A DNA stretch of 64,000 nt from Arthrobacter sp. ISL-5. Its GTDB lineage: Bacteria > Actinomycetota > Actinomycetes > Actinomycetales > Micrococcaceae. Position numbers and translations under genes: made by a program. This document shows, in pieces, positions 43,581 to 51,430 of the stretch. The notes under the pieces are model-generated. The model was given only the letters and a program-made list of their open reading frames with translations. It had not been told where the DNA came from and made no database searches. The first letter of the stretch is position 1, and each line of letters opens with the position of its first letter. The DNA lies in NCBI RefSeq assembly GCF_018613835.1, contig NZ_JAGGPM010000046.1:62001-126000 (forward strand). The letters run 5' to 3'.

Positions 43581-44162
43581 ATGGAATTCGGCGAACCGGA
43601 AGGCGTACCAAGCAGCCAGGACAAAGACCATGCCCGGGCGCCAGTGAAAAGCAGCACCCCCGCCAGCAAGCTCAGGAGAGTCGAACTGCTGCTCATCGGG
43701 GCGGGTGTGGCTGCCACCCTTATCGCAGCGGCGTACCAGTACTTCGGCATCAGGAGCACACTGGAAAGCAGTACCGCAGCGTCGTTGTATGCCCAGCAGC
43801 AGGAGATCGACAAGATTTTCGTGGAAAATGTGGACCTTCAGCCGTACTTTTGGCGTCGCCAGGAACTGCCTGATCCTGCCGCTATCCACGATCCTGCCGC
43901 GAGGCGGGAGGCACAGCGACTGGCCGCCAGGTCTGAAGCCACGGCCCACCGGATACTGGATCACTTTGCCCACTTGAAATACCAGATGGGAACGCAGGCC
44001 TTCACCTCTGAGCGGGCCGACTGGGAGGCCTATATCAGGCGAAGTTTCGCCGAATCGATCATCCTGTGCCGTGCCCTGGAGGGAGACAGGGAGGCGTTTG
44101 GCGGTGCCGGACCCGAGTCGCTGTGGGGACTCTACGCGGAGGAGCCCTGCCGGGAAGTTTGA
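43581..44162 (+). CDS. Unknown membrane-anchored protein
   Basis: Encodes 193 residues, ATG with GGAG upstream. A hydrophilic N-terminus (1-33), one membrane helix (about 35-54, VELLLIGAGVAATLIAAAY) and a 135-residue domain with IDKIFVENVDLQPYFWRR, RILDHFAHLKYQMG and WEAYIRRSFAES. The E-N-x-x-L-x-P-Y-F segment resembles a motif in small bacterial membrane proteins of unknown function (memory, low certainty). It is less GC-rich in parts than its neighbours, has its own promoter and leader hairpin, and lies between core nitrogen genes, so it may be acquired. Confidence 0.7.
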   Translation: MEFGEPEGVPSSQDKDHARAPVKSSTPASKLRRVELLLIGAGVAATLIAAAYQYFGIRSTLESSTAASLYAQQQEIDKIFVENVDLQPYFWRRQELPDPAAIHDPAARREAQRLAARSEATAHRILDHFAHLKYQMGTQAFTSERADWEAYIRRSFAESIILCRALEGDREAFGGAGPESLWGLYAEEPCREV

Positions 44163-44216
44163 TGCTCTCGGCCCGCACGCCCCGCAGGTCCCCCAGCAAT
44201 ACAGACAGCAATGGCA

Positions 44217-44254
44217 AAGGGCGGCCACCGGTTTCGTAACCGATGGCCGCCCTT
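44217..44254. terminator. Hairpin between convergent genes before glnA1 end
   Basis: AAGGGCGGCCA (44217-44227) pairs with TGGCCGCCCTT (44244-44254); inside, GGTT (44230-44233) pairs with AACC (44238-44241). It lies between the unknown gene and the glnA1 3' end. No U-run on the plus strand. Confidence 0.55.
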
Positions 44255-44315
44255 GCGGTGTCAGGAGTCGTGCGGACTGCCTGCCGACTAAAGCTGATTT
44301 AGCCGCGTGGTCTGA

Positions 44316-45740
44316 CTAGACGCCGTAGTAGAGCTCGAACTCGTAGGGGTTCGGGCGCAGGGACAGCGGGCGGATCTCGTTCTCGTACTTGTACTCGATC
44401 CAGGTGTCGATCAGGTCCTGGGTGAACACGCCGCCGGCCTGGAGGAACTCGTTGTCCTCGGCCAGTGCTTCCAGGGCTTCCTCAAGCGTGCCCGGAGCCT
44501 TGGGGATGTCCTTGGCTTCCTCGGCGGGGAGCTCGTAGAGGTCCTTGTCGATGGGAGCCGGGGGCTCGATGCGGTTGCGGATGCCGTCGATGCCGGCCAT
44601 CAGCTGGGCAGCGAAGGCCAGGTACGGGTTGGACGAGGGGTCCGGAGCGCGGAACTCGATGCGCTTGGCCTTCGGGTTGGAGCCCGTGATCGGGATGCGG
44701 ATACCGGCGGAGCGGTTGCCCTGCGAGTAAACCATGTTGACCGGGGCTTCGAAGCCCTTGACGAGGCGGCGGTAGGAGTTGACCGTCGGGTTGGTGAACG
44801 CCAGCACAGCCGAGGAGTGCTTCAGCAGGCCGCCGATGTACCAGCGGGCCGTGTCGGACAGGCCTGCGTAGCCCTTTTCGTCGTAGAACAGCGGCTCGCC
44901 GCCGGTCCAGAGCGACTGGTGGCAGTGCATGCCCGAGCCGTTGTCACCGAAGACCGGCTTCGGCATGAACGTGACGGACTTGCCCCAGGCGTCGGCGGTG
45001 TTCTTGACGACGTACTTGAACTTCTGCAGGTCATCAGCCGCGTGGGTCAGCGTGGTGAACTTGTAGTTGATTTCAGCCTGGCCGGCGGAACCGACCTCGT
45101 GGTGGCTGCGCTCGACCTCAAGGCCGGCCTCGTCCAGCGCAACACACATGGCGTCGCGCAGGTCGGCCTGCTTGTCGGTGGGGGAAACCGGGAAGTAGCC
45201 GCCCTTGACGGGGGTCTTGTAGCCGAGGTTTCCGCCTTCTTCTTCGCGGCCGGTGTTCCAGTGAGCCTCTTCGGAGTCGATCTTGTAGAAGCTGCCCTGC
45301 GGGGAGGACTGGTACTGGACGTTGTCGAACACGAAGAACTCTGCTTCGGGGGCGAAGAACGCGGTGTCAGCGATGCCGGTGGAGGCGAGGTAGGCTTCAG
45401 CCTTCTCGGCAACGCCACGGGGGTCGCGGTGGTAGGGGTCACCGGTGCGGGGGTTCACGATGGAGAAGTTCAGCGCAAGGGTCTTCTCCATGCGGAACGT
45501 GTCCAGGAATGCGGTGGTGACATCCGGAATGAGCTGCATGTCGGACTCTGCGATGCCCTGGAAGCCGCGGATGGAAGATCCGTCGAAGAGCTGGCCGTTG
45601 ACGAAGAAATCAGCGTCCACGCTCTTGGCGGGCACGTTGAAGTGCTGCTGAACGCCAGGAAGATCGGTGAAGCGGATATCGACGAACTTAATATCTTCGT
45701 CTTTGATGAACTTGAGGACTTCGTCCGCAGTCTTGAACAT
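44316..45740 (-). CDS. glnA1: Glutamine synthetase I, main ammonium-assimilating enzyme
   Basis: Encodes 474 residues after AAGGAG. Motifs: FDGSSIRGFQGI, AEFFVFD, SHHEVGSAGQAEINYKF, NGSGMHCHQSLW, NRSAGIRIP and D-K-D-L-Y-E-L-P with Y402 as the adenylylation site for GlnE. It joins ammonium to glutamate using ATP. A four-part GlnR operator lies 133-170 bp upstream, and a TAGGGT (45857-45862, minus) downstream of it could be the -10. Confidence 0.97.
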   Translation of the reverse strand: MFKTADEVLKFIKDEDIKFVDIRFTDLPGVQQHFNVPAKSVDADFFVNGQLFDGSSIRGFQGIAESDMQLIPDVTTAFLDTFRMEKTLALNFSIVNPRTGDPYHRDPRGVAEKAEAYLASTGIADTAFFAPEAEFFVFDNVQYQSSPQGSFYKIDSEEAHWNTGREEEGGNLGYKTPVKGGYFPVSPTDKQADLRDAMCVALDEAGLEVERSHHEVGSAGQAEINYKFTTLTHAADDLQKFKYVVKNTADAWGKSVTFMPKPVFGDNGSGMHCHQSLWTGGEPLFYDEKGYAGLSDTARWYIGGLLKHSSAVLAFTNPTVNSYRRLVKGFEAPVNMVYSQGNRSAGIRIPITGSNPKAKRIEFRAPDPSSNPYLAFAAQLMAGIDGIRNRIEPPAPIDKDLYELPAEEAKDIPKAPGTLEEALEALAEDNEFLQAGGVFTQDLIDTWIEYKYENEIRPLSLRPNPYEFELYYGV

Positions 45741-45872
45741 CTATGCTCCTTACGCATATGTAATAACTGGCTGGAAAGCCATGTGGCCCAGCGCAATCCG
45801 AAGGGGCGAAAACACAAAAAAGTGCCCCCGCTCCCAGCTCGCTAGCAACTGTTAACACCCTAGGGATACGGG

Positions 45873-45910
45873 ATTTCTCGTCCGTGTCCGCATTGTTTCC
45901 GGCAGGTTAC
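45873..45910 (-). promoter_or_regulatory. GlnR operator upstream of glnA1
   Basis: On the minus strand: GTAAC (45906-45910), N6, GAAAC (45895-45899), N6, GACAC (45884-45888), N6, GAAAT (45873-45877). The actinobacterial GlnR consensus is gTnAC-N6-GaAAC repeated; the first pair matches perfectly and the second at 4 of 5 bases in each half, all in an 11-bp register. Confidence 0.8.
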
Positions 45911-45944
45911 AGAACGGCCTGATAACTGAACGCTATACGGAGTC

Positions 45945-45975
45945 CACACTGTGGTCCATCCGCATCCACAGTGTG
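45945..45975. promoter_or_regulatory. Perfect 10-bp inverted repeat in the glnA1-RDD gap
   Basis: CACACTGTGG (45945-45954) and CCACAGTGTG (45966-45975), 11 bp between arms and 21 bp centre to centre. It lies between the GlnR operator and the leaderless promoter of the RDD gene, so it may be a dimeric repressor site. Confidence 0.4.
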
Positions 45976-46015
45976 AGCGTCTGTGGCGGGGCGGGCGGCT
46001 CGCTAAACTGGGACG

Positions 46016-46453
46016 GTGGTAGATCGCAGAGACATCGGCTCCTGGCTCAGTGGGCCGGACACTTCCGGCATTTCGAAGTACCCGGGGGAGCGCCTCGGCC
46101 TACCCGAATCAGGCCCGGCGTCCATCGCCCGGGCGGGACGCAGAATCCTGGCGATCACCATCGACTGGACCATCGCTCTGCTGATCAGCAACTTTTTCCT
46201 CGCCGGCAACCCCTGGGCCACGCTCGCTGTCTTCGCCGCCGAGCAGATCCTGCTGATCGGCACGCTGGGCTACAGCATCGGACACCGGGCGTTGGGCATC
46301 CACGTGGTACGGCTGGGCGGCACGCCGGCCGGACCCGTCGCGGCGCTCGTCCGCACTCTGCTGCTCTGCCTGGTGGTCCCGGCGGTCATTTTCGACCCCG
46401 ACCAGCGCGGGCTGCACGACAAAGCCATGAACACCGTTCTCGTACGGATGTGA
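46016..46453 (+). CDS. RDD family membrane protein
   Basis: Encodes 145 residues. The RDD signature A-G-R-R-I-L-A-I-T-I-D-W begins the first helix (about residues 40-60); G-Y-S-I-G-H-R-A-L-G-I-H follows the second helix, and D-P-D-Q-R-G-L-H-D-K is the usual end. RDD proteins are small membrane proteins, some acting as transporters; its role here is not known. A TAAACT hexamer (46004-46009) is 6 nt before the GTG. It faces the DUF3817 gene end 13 bp away. Confidence 0.85.
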   Translation: MVDRRDIGSWLSGPDTSGISKYPGERLGLPESGPASIARAGRRILAITIDWTIALLISNFFLAGNPWATLAVFAAEQILLIGTLGYSIGHRALGIHVVRLGGTPAGPVAALVRTLLLCLVVPAVIFDPDQRGLHDKAMNTVLVRM

Positions 46454-46466
46454 CAGCGTTCCGGCG

Positions 46467-46868
46467 CTAACGGGCCGCGGTTTCTTCGACGGCGGGTTCC
46501 TGAGCCTGAGTCTCTCCGCGCCTGCCGGCCGCCGACATATCGGAGGCAGGCACAGCGGCTGACAGGTGCCCCCGGCGGTCCGCCCAGCGTTCAAACAGCA
46601 CGGTGGCAAAGGGGAAGACGGCCGACAGCCCGGCGGACAGCGCCACGGGGAACGGCCAGCGCTGCAGCCGCCACAGGGCCAGGGCGGCAATGCCGTAGCC
46701 GATGAACAGTGCGCCGTGCACCGGCCCGGCAATCTCCACGCCGAGTTCGGTGGTCCGGGCGATCCACTTGAAGTACATTCCGGTCAGCAGGGCAGCCCAG
46801 CTGAAGGCTTCGGCTATTGCCAGAAGCCGGAAGACGCGGATGATGGCGGACGTTGACGGGTATTTCAC
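46467..46868 (-). CDS. DUF3817 membrane protein
   Basis: The GTG at 46868 is chosen (GGAG five bases upstream); a longer frame exists but has no ribosome site. 133 residues with three helices: IRVFRLLAIAEAFSWAALLTGM, GPVHGALFIGYGIAALAL and PFPVALSAGLSAVFPFATVL. H-G-A-L-F is the DUF3817 mark. The tail is hydrophilic with E/T/A. Function unknown. Confidence 0.85.
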   Translation of the reverse strand: MKYPSTSAIIRVFRLLAIAEAFSWAALLTGMYFKWIARTTELGVEIAGPVHGALFIGYGIAALALWRLQRWPFPVALSAGLSAVFPFATVLFERWADRRGHLSAAVPASDMSAAGRRGETQAQEPAVEETAAR

Positions 46869-46974
46869 GGGGGCTCCGGCTTCAGTTGGTGTCGCTGGGC
46901 TGGCATGGCAAATCTGACAAAAGCGCCCCGGGGCCGGCGCTGATGCGGCGGCCCCGGGGCGGTTCAGGTGTGTC

Positions 46975-47721
46975 TCAGCGTCCGCGCTGCGGGCGGGCCT
47001 TGTAGGGATCGATGCCCTTGGGGATGGGAAGCCGGCCGCCCAGCGACGAGATGCGCTTCGAAACGGCACTGACCTCGGTCTTGGTGAGTTCCTTGTTCAG
47101 CTTGTTCATCTTCTTCGCGACCTGGCTGATCGGGACCTGGCCCTCTCCGCGGCCGCTTTCAATGACGTGGATCGTGACGTTGGGCAGGATCCGGACGAGC
47201 TTCTTCCGCTCGGCTTCCACCAGGGGCCTCACACGGTGCGTCGGTCCTTCCGAGACGAGGACGACGCCGGGACGCCCGATGGCGCGGAACACCGCATCCT
47301 GCGTGCGCGGGTTGACGGCGACCGGCTGCTCCTCGGTGATCCAGCCCCGCTTGAGCGTGCTCAGGGCGGCGCCCGATGCTCCCGGCTGGTTCTCGATCTG
47401 GGCGAATGCCGCACGCTCGGCCCGCCGTGACAGGATCAGGGTGGCGGCAAGGAAGCCGAGCGGGATGCCGATGATCAGGGCGGTGATCCAGTTTTCCAGC
47501 AGCAGGCCAATAACGAGGCTTACGGCGACGACGCCCAGGAACGCCAGCAGCATGAGCCACGGAACCATGGGATCGTGGCGGCGGGTCATGTTGAAGACTT
47601 CGCCGATCTGCTTGAGCCGGCTGGGCTTCTTGACCTTTGCCTCTTTGGGCTTGCGCGAGAAGAGGCCGCGCTTGGGAGCGTCAGCTGCCGGTGAATTGCT
47701 GGAATCAGGGGATTTCGCCAT
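46975..47721 (-). CDS. DUF4191 membrane protein
   Basis: Encodes 248 residues. A Lys-rich head (1-45) is followed by two membrane helices (about 54-75 and 79-99), then a cytoplasmic domain with RGWITEEQPVAVNPRTQDAV, F-R-A-I-G-R-P-G-V-V-L-V and VRPLVEAERKK. DUF4191 proteins sit beside lipA in actinobacteria, including Rv2219 of M. tuberculosis, but their function is unknown. Confidence 0.88.
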   Translation of the reverse strand: MAKSPDSSNSPAADAPKRGLFSRKPKEAKVKKPSRLKQIGEVFNMTRRHDPMVPWLMLLAFLGVVAVSLVIGLLLENWITALIIGIPLGFLAATLILSRRAERAAFAQIENQPGASGAALSTLKRGWITEEQPVAVNPRTQDAVFRAIGRPGVVLVSEGPTHRVRPLVEAERKKLVRILPNVTIHVIESGRGEGQVPISQVAKKMNKLNKELTKTEVSAVSKRISSLGGRLPIPKGIDPYKARPQRGR

Positions 47722-47752
47722 AGTGCCTTAATTCTACGTGATCCACGACAAA

Positions 47753-47779
47753 GGGCCGGACGCCGGAGTGATCCGGCCC
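47753..47779 (-). terminator. Hairpin after lipA
   Basis: GGGCCGG (47753-47759) pairs with CCGGCCC (47773-47779). On the minus strand three U follow, so a weak intrinsic terminator for lipA is possible. Confidence 0.45.
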
Positions 47780-47810
47780 CGGCCCCCGGCCAAGGAAAAG
47801 ATATGTTTCT

Positions 47811-48818
47811 TTAGGAGTGCGCCGCGAGCAGTGAGCTGGCTTCCTGTCGGGTGCTGCCGGAGCTTTCGATGTGCGCGAGTTCGGCCGGGATTTCCCAGCC
47901 CTTCTTGCGCATGGCGGTGGCCCAGAGCCGGCCGGCACGGTAGGAGGACCGCACGAGCGGGCCGGACATGACGCCGAGGAAGCCGATCTCGTCCGCTTCC
48001 TGCTGCAGGTCCACGAATTCCTGCGGCTTGACCCAGCGGTCCACCGGGAGGTGGCGTTCGGACGGGCGCAGGTACTGGGTGATGGTGATCAGGTCACAGC
48101 CGGCCTGGTGCAGGTCGCGCAGGGCCTCGGAGATTTCCTCGCGGGTTTCGCCCATGCCCAGGATCAGGTTGGACTTGGTGACCATGCCCAGGTTCCGGCC
48201 CTGGGTGATGACATCCAGCGAGCGGTCGTAGCGGAAGGCGGGGCGGATGCGCTTGAAGATCCGCGGCACGGTCTCGACGTTGTGCGCGAAGACCTCGGGC
48301 TTGGAGTCGCAGATCGCCTGGATGTGTTCGGGCTTGCCGGAGAAGTCCGGGATCAGGAGTTCGACGCCGGTGCCCGGGTTCAGTTCGTGGATCTTGCGGA
48401 CCGTTTCGGCGTAGAGCCAGACGCCCTCGTCGGCGAGGTCGTCCCGGGCCACGCCGGTGACGGTGGCGTAGCGCAGCTGCATCGCCTGGACCGAGCGGGC
48501 CACCTTGGTGGGTTCGAACATGTCCACCGGGGAGGGCTTGCCGGTGTCGATCTGGCAGAAGTCGCAGCGGCGGGTGCATTCGGAGCCGCCGATCAGGAAC
48601 GTGGCTTCCTTGTCTTCCCAGCATTCGAAGATGTTGGGGCAGCCGGCCTCCTCACACACGGTGTGGAGGCCTTCCTTTTTGACGAGGTTCTTGAGCTGGA
48701 CGAACTCCGGGCCCATCTGGACCTTGGCCTTGATCCATTCCGGCTTGCGCTCCACCGGGGTGGCCGCATTGCGCTGCTCGATACGCAGCATCTTCCGGCC
48801 TTCTGGTGCCAGTGTCAC
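47811..48818 (-). CDS. lipA: Lipoyl synthase (radical SAM)
   Basis: Encodes 335 residues. The LipA auxiliary cluster is CEEAGCPNIFECW and the radical SAM cluster is ECTRRCDFCQID. ITQYLRPSERHLPVDRWV and the final S-S-Y-R-A-G are also family blocks. It inserts two sulfurs into protein-bound octanoate. It overlaps lipB by 4 bp, and its product is used by the E2 subunit encoded at 57207-58940. Confidence 0.96.
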   Translation of the reverse strand: MTLAPEGRKMLRIEQRNAATPVERKPEWIKAKVQMGPEFVQLKNLVKKEGLHTVCEEAGCPNIFECWEDKEATFLIGGSECTRRCDFCQIDTGKPSPVDMFEPTKVARSVQAMQLRYATVTGVARDDLADEGVWLYAETVRKIHELNPGTGVELLIPDFSGKPEHIQAICDSKPEVFAHNVETVPRIFKRIRPAFRYDRSLDVITQGRNLGMVTKSNLILGMGETREEISEALRDLHQAGCDLITITQYLRPSERHLPVDRWVKPQEFVDLQQEADEIGFLGVMSGPLVRSSYRAGRLWATAMRKKGWEIPAELAHIESSGSTRQEASSLLAAHS

Positions 48819-49483
48819 AGTAGAGCTCCTTCGGGGGTTGCAACTAGGGCGTCTTCATTCTTGCGCAGTTCTTCGATGATCCGCGAAACGAGGTCGGCGG
48901 GGGCCACGTCGCGGCCGGTCTCCCGGGCAATGGTGGTTACACCGGCATCGGTGATTCCGCAGGCGATGATCTGTCCGTACGGGGCCAGGTCGTTGTTGCA
49001 GTTGATGGCGAATCCGTGCATGGTCACGCCCTCGGTCACCCGGATGCCGATGGCCGCGATCTTGCGGGCGGGGCCTTTGTCGTCCTCGGTGATCCAGACG
49101 CCGGCGCGGCCCTTGATCCGGACAGCGGTGATGCCGTAATCGGCGAGGACGGCGATGATCACGGCCTCCAGCCGTTCGACGTAGTCCCGGATTCCGGCTT
49201 TGTTCTTCAGCTTGATGATGGGGTAGCCCACGAGCTGGCCGGGGCCGTGCCACGTCAGCTTGCCGCCGCGGTCCACTGCCACCACCGGGGTGCCGTCGAA
49301 GGGGCGCTCATGGTCTTCCGTGCGTTTACCTGCGGTGTAAACGGCGGCGTGTTCGAGCAGGAGTACTGTGCTGGGGGCCTTGCCGGCCAGGACGTTCTCG
49401 TGGATTTCGCGCTGGAGGTCCCAGGCGTGCGTGTAATCCACAAATTCCGGGGCGAGACCCAGCTGTGTGAACTCAAGAGTCAT
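48815..49483 (-). CDS. lipB: Octanoyltransferase
   Basis: ATG 49483 gives 222 residues; it is 7 nt after a TAAGCT hexamer (49491-49496, minus), suggesting a leaderless transcript. H-G-P-G-Q-L-V-G-Y-P-I, the lysine in G-P-A-R-K-I-A-A-I-G-I-R and the cysteine in ACGITDAGVTTI are the catalytic parts. It moves octanoate from ACP to lipoyl domains, before LipA. Confidence 0.95.
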   Translation of the reverse strand: MTLEFTQLGLAPEFVDYTHAWDLQREIHENVLAGKAPSTVLLLEHAAVYTAGKRTEDHERPFDGTPVVAVDRGGKLTWHGPGQLVGYPIIKLKNKAGIRDYVERLEAVIIAVLADYGITAVRIKGRAGVWITEDDKGPARKIAAIGIRVTEGVTMHGFAINCNNDLAPYGQIIACGITDAGVTTIARETGRDVAPADLVSRIIEELRKNEDALVATPEGALL

Positions 49484-49613
49484 GGCATCCAGCTTAGACC
49501 CCGCGCGCAATCCTGCCCGCGACTGTGCCCAAGCTCTCATCCGGCCGTTCACTCCTGCGGCGCCCTGTGGATAACTTCTGCAGGATGCTTCCGTTTCCGG
49601 TAGTGGTTAACCC

Positions 49614-51395
49614 ATGGACGAGGCGGGGCGGGAAACGGAGCATTACGCCGGCGAACCGAGGGTCGCCGGCTACCAGGTTTGCCGATGGCTGGGCCGCGGC
49701 GGGAGCGCCGGGGTGTGGCTGGTGACGGAGGAGGCAACCGGACGCACGCTTGCCCTGAAGTGCCTGGGCGCAGGCGCGGGCAGTCGAGCTGCCGGGACAA
49801 GCGGCGTTCTTGAGGGAGACCTCCGCCGGGAGATCCTGATCATGTCCGTCCTTGACCATGAGCACCTGATTAGGGCGCACGACGTCGTTCGGACCGGCGA
49901 ACCCGGAGCCAACGGGTGGGGGCTGCTCATGGACTATGCCCCCGGCGGTTCACTGGGCCAGCTCATCCGCGCCCGTGGCAGGCTCAGTGTCGGCGAGACG
50001 GTGACCGTCCTGACGCCCGTCGCGCAGGTTCTCGGCTACCTCCACGGCAGGGGATTCACCCATTCGGATGTCTCGCCCGGAAACGTGCTGTTCTCCGCGC
50101 ACGGCAAGCCGCTGCTCGCAGACCTCGGCGTGGCGCGGATGGTGGGGGATCCCTCCGGTGTTCCGGACCTTGGTACAGCGGGCTTCACGGATCCTGCACC
50201 GGTGGATGCCGTCCGGGCAGGGCTCCAGCCGGAACGCGACGTCTATGCTGCGGCCGCGGTCGGCTGGTACTGCCTCACCGGCGAGCCACCCCTGCCGGCG
50301 GCCGACAGGCCTCCGCTTTCGGCGCTCGTTCCGGAAGTTCCGGCCGAACTGGCCGCGGCCCTGGAGGCGGGCCTGAGCGAAGACCGGAGGCAGCGGCCGG
50401 CCGCCGCGGAGCTGGCCACTGCCGTGTACCGCAGCGCCTGCGCAACCCCGGTAGACCTGTCCCGCTCCGTGCACACGACCGTGCTGCCCGAGCTCCTGAC
50501 GCGCCGGCAGGGCATGCCGCCCCGCGGCCCGCACCGGGAACGGGTCCTGGCCTGGTGGCGGCGCCTGTCCACATCCCGGTTGTTCCTCGCCGTCGGGCAG
50601 CGACGCGGCGGTGGCGGCGGCGTTGCGCCGTCGCTTAGGTTCCGGAGCCGGTCGGCAGCAGCCGCTGGCCTCCCGGCCGCCGAGCCTGCCGCCGACGCGG
50701 TCGCCGCAGTGACGGGCCCGGAGCCGCCCGCCGCGCCGCGCCACCGTGCCCGGCGGGCCGTGACGGACAGTCAGCACCGCTCCTCCCGGCGGGCCGTAAC
50801 TGCCAGTCCGGCCCGCCGCCGTCGTCGCACAGCAGCCATGGCCGGCATTCTCACTGCTCCGGCTATTGCCGGAGCGTTCCTGCTGGTGCCGTGGGCGCAG
50901 TCGTCGAACGATTCCGTGGGAAGCCAGACCGGCCACCCGCCAGCGGCGCAGGGAGCTCCGGCCCCCGGACCCGCCGCAGTTCCCGACGCCGTCCGGAACC
51001 AGCTCCGCGCGAAAAATCCGGATGAAGCTGTCAGGGGCCTGGCCTGGCTGCGCTCGATGGCCTTCAGGGACGGAAAGCCGGAGCTGCTGGCCGAGGTCAA
51101 TGCGGGCAACTCCCCGGCGGCGGAGGCCGACGGCAAGATCAGCGCACGGCTGCAGGATTCCGGGAGCGTCCTTGCCGGGTTCACCACAAACCTCACGTCG
51201 GTCCGGACCCTGCCGGAAAGCACGGGGGCGAGAGCGGTGGTTGCGGTGACGTCGGCGACGTCCGGATACGAGGAACGGCTGGCCAACGGCACGGTGATTG
51301 CCGTGAGCGGTCCGCTGCAAGGGCAAGAGTTGCGGCTGGTCCTGGTGCCTGTGAACGGCACCTGGCGGATTGCCGACATTCTGCCGGCGGCATGA
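49614..51395 (+). CDS. Membrane Ser/Thr protein kinase, divergent
   Basis: Encodes 593 residues. Kinase domain about 17-280: glycine loop LGRGGSAGVWLV, K49 in LALKCLG, catalytic loop H150-S-D152-V-S-P-G-N-V (HSD instead of HRD) and D170-L-G in place of DFG, G-T-A-G-F-T-D-P in place of APE. All three key residues (K, D, D) remain, so activity is likely. A 120-residue Arg/Ala/Pro linker leads to one membrane helix (about 406-428) and an outer domain of about 165 residues without PASTA repeats. It lies divergent from lipB. Confidence 0.85.
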   Translation: MDEAGRETEHYAGEPRVAGYQVCRWLGRGGSAGVWLVTEEATGRTLALKCLGAGAGSRAAGTSGVLEGDLRREILIMSVLDHEHLIRAHDVVRTGEPGANGWGLLMDYAPGGSLGQLIRARGRLSVGETVTVLTPVAQVLGYLHGRGFTHSDVSPGNVLFSAHGKPLLADLGVARMVGDPSGVPDLGTAGFTDPAPVDAVRAGLQPERDVYAAAAVGWYCLTGEPPLPAADRPPLSALVPEVPAELAAALEAGLSEDRRQRPAAAELATAVYRSACATPVDLSRSVHTTVLPELLTRRQGMPPRGPHRERVLAWWRRLSTSRLFLAVGQRRGGGGGVAPSLRFRSRSAAAAGLPAAEPAADAVAAVTGPEPPAAPRHRARRAVTDSQHRSSRRAVTASPARRRRRTAAMAGILTAPAIAGAFLLVPWAQSSNDSVGSQTGHPPAAQGAPAPGPAAVPDAVRNQLRAKNPDEAVRGLAWLRSMAFRDGKPELLAEVNAGNSPAAEADGKISARLQDSGSVLAGFTTNLTSVRTLPESTGARAVVAVTSATSGYEERLANGTVIAVSGPLQGQELRLVLVPVNGTWRIADILPAA

Positions 51396-51430
51396 CGACG
51401 GGTCGCGGCGGGATGACGGCGGACCTGCGG

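Noticed and set aside
45803..45831. Stem-loop with a T-run in the glnA1 leader, as an attenuator
   Set aside because: The GGGGC/GCCCC pairing is short and the T-run lies in the loop, so it does not form a standard terminator.
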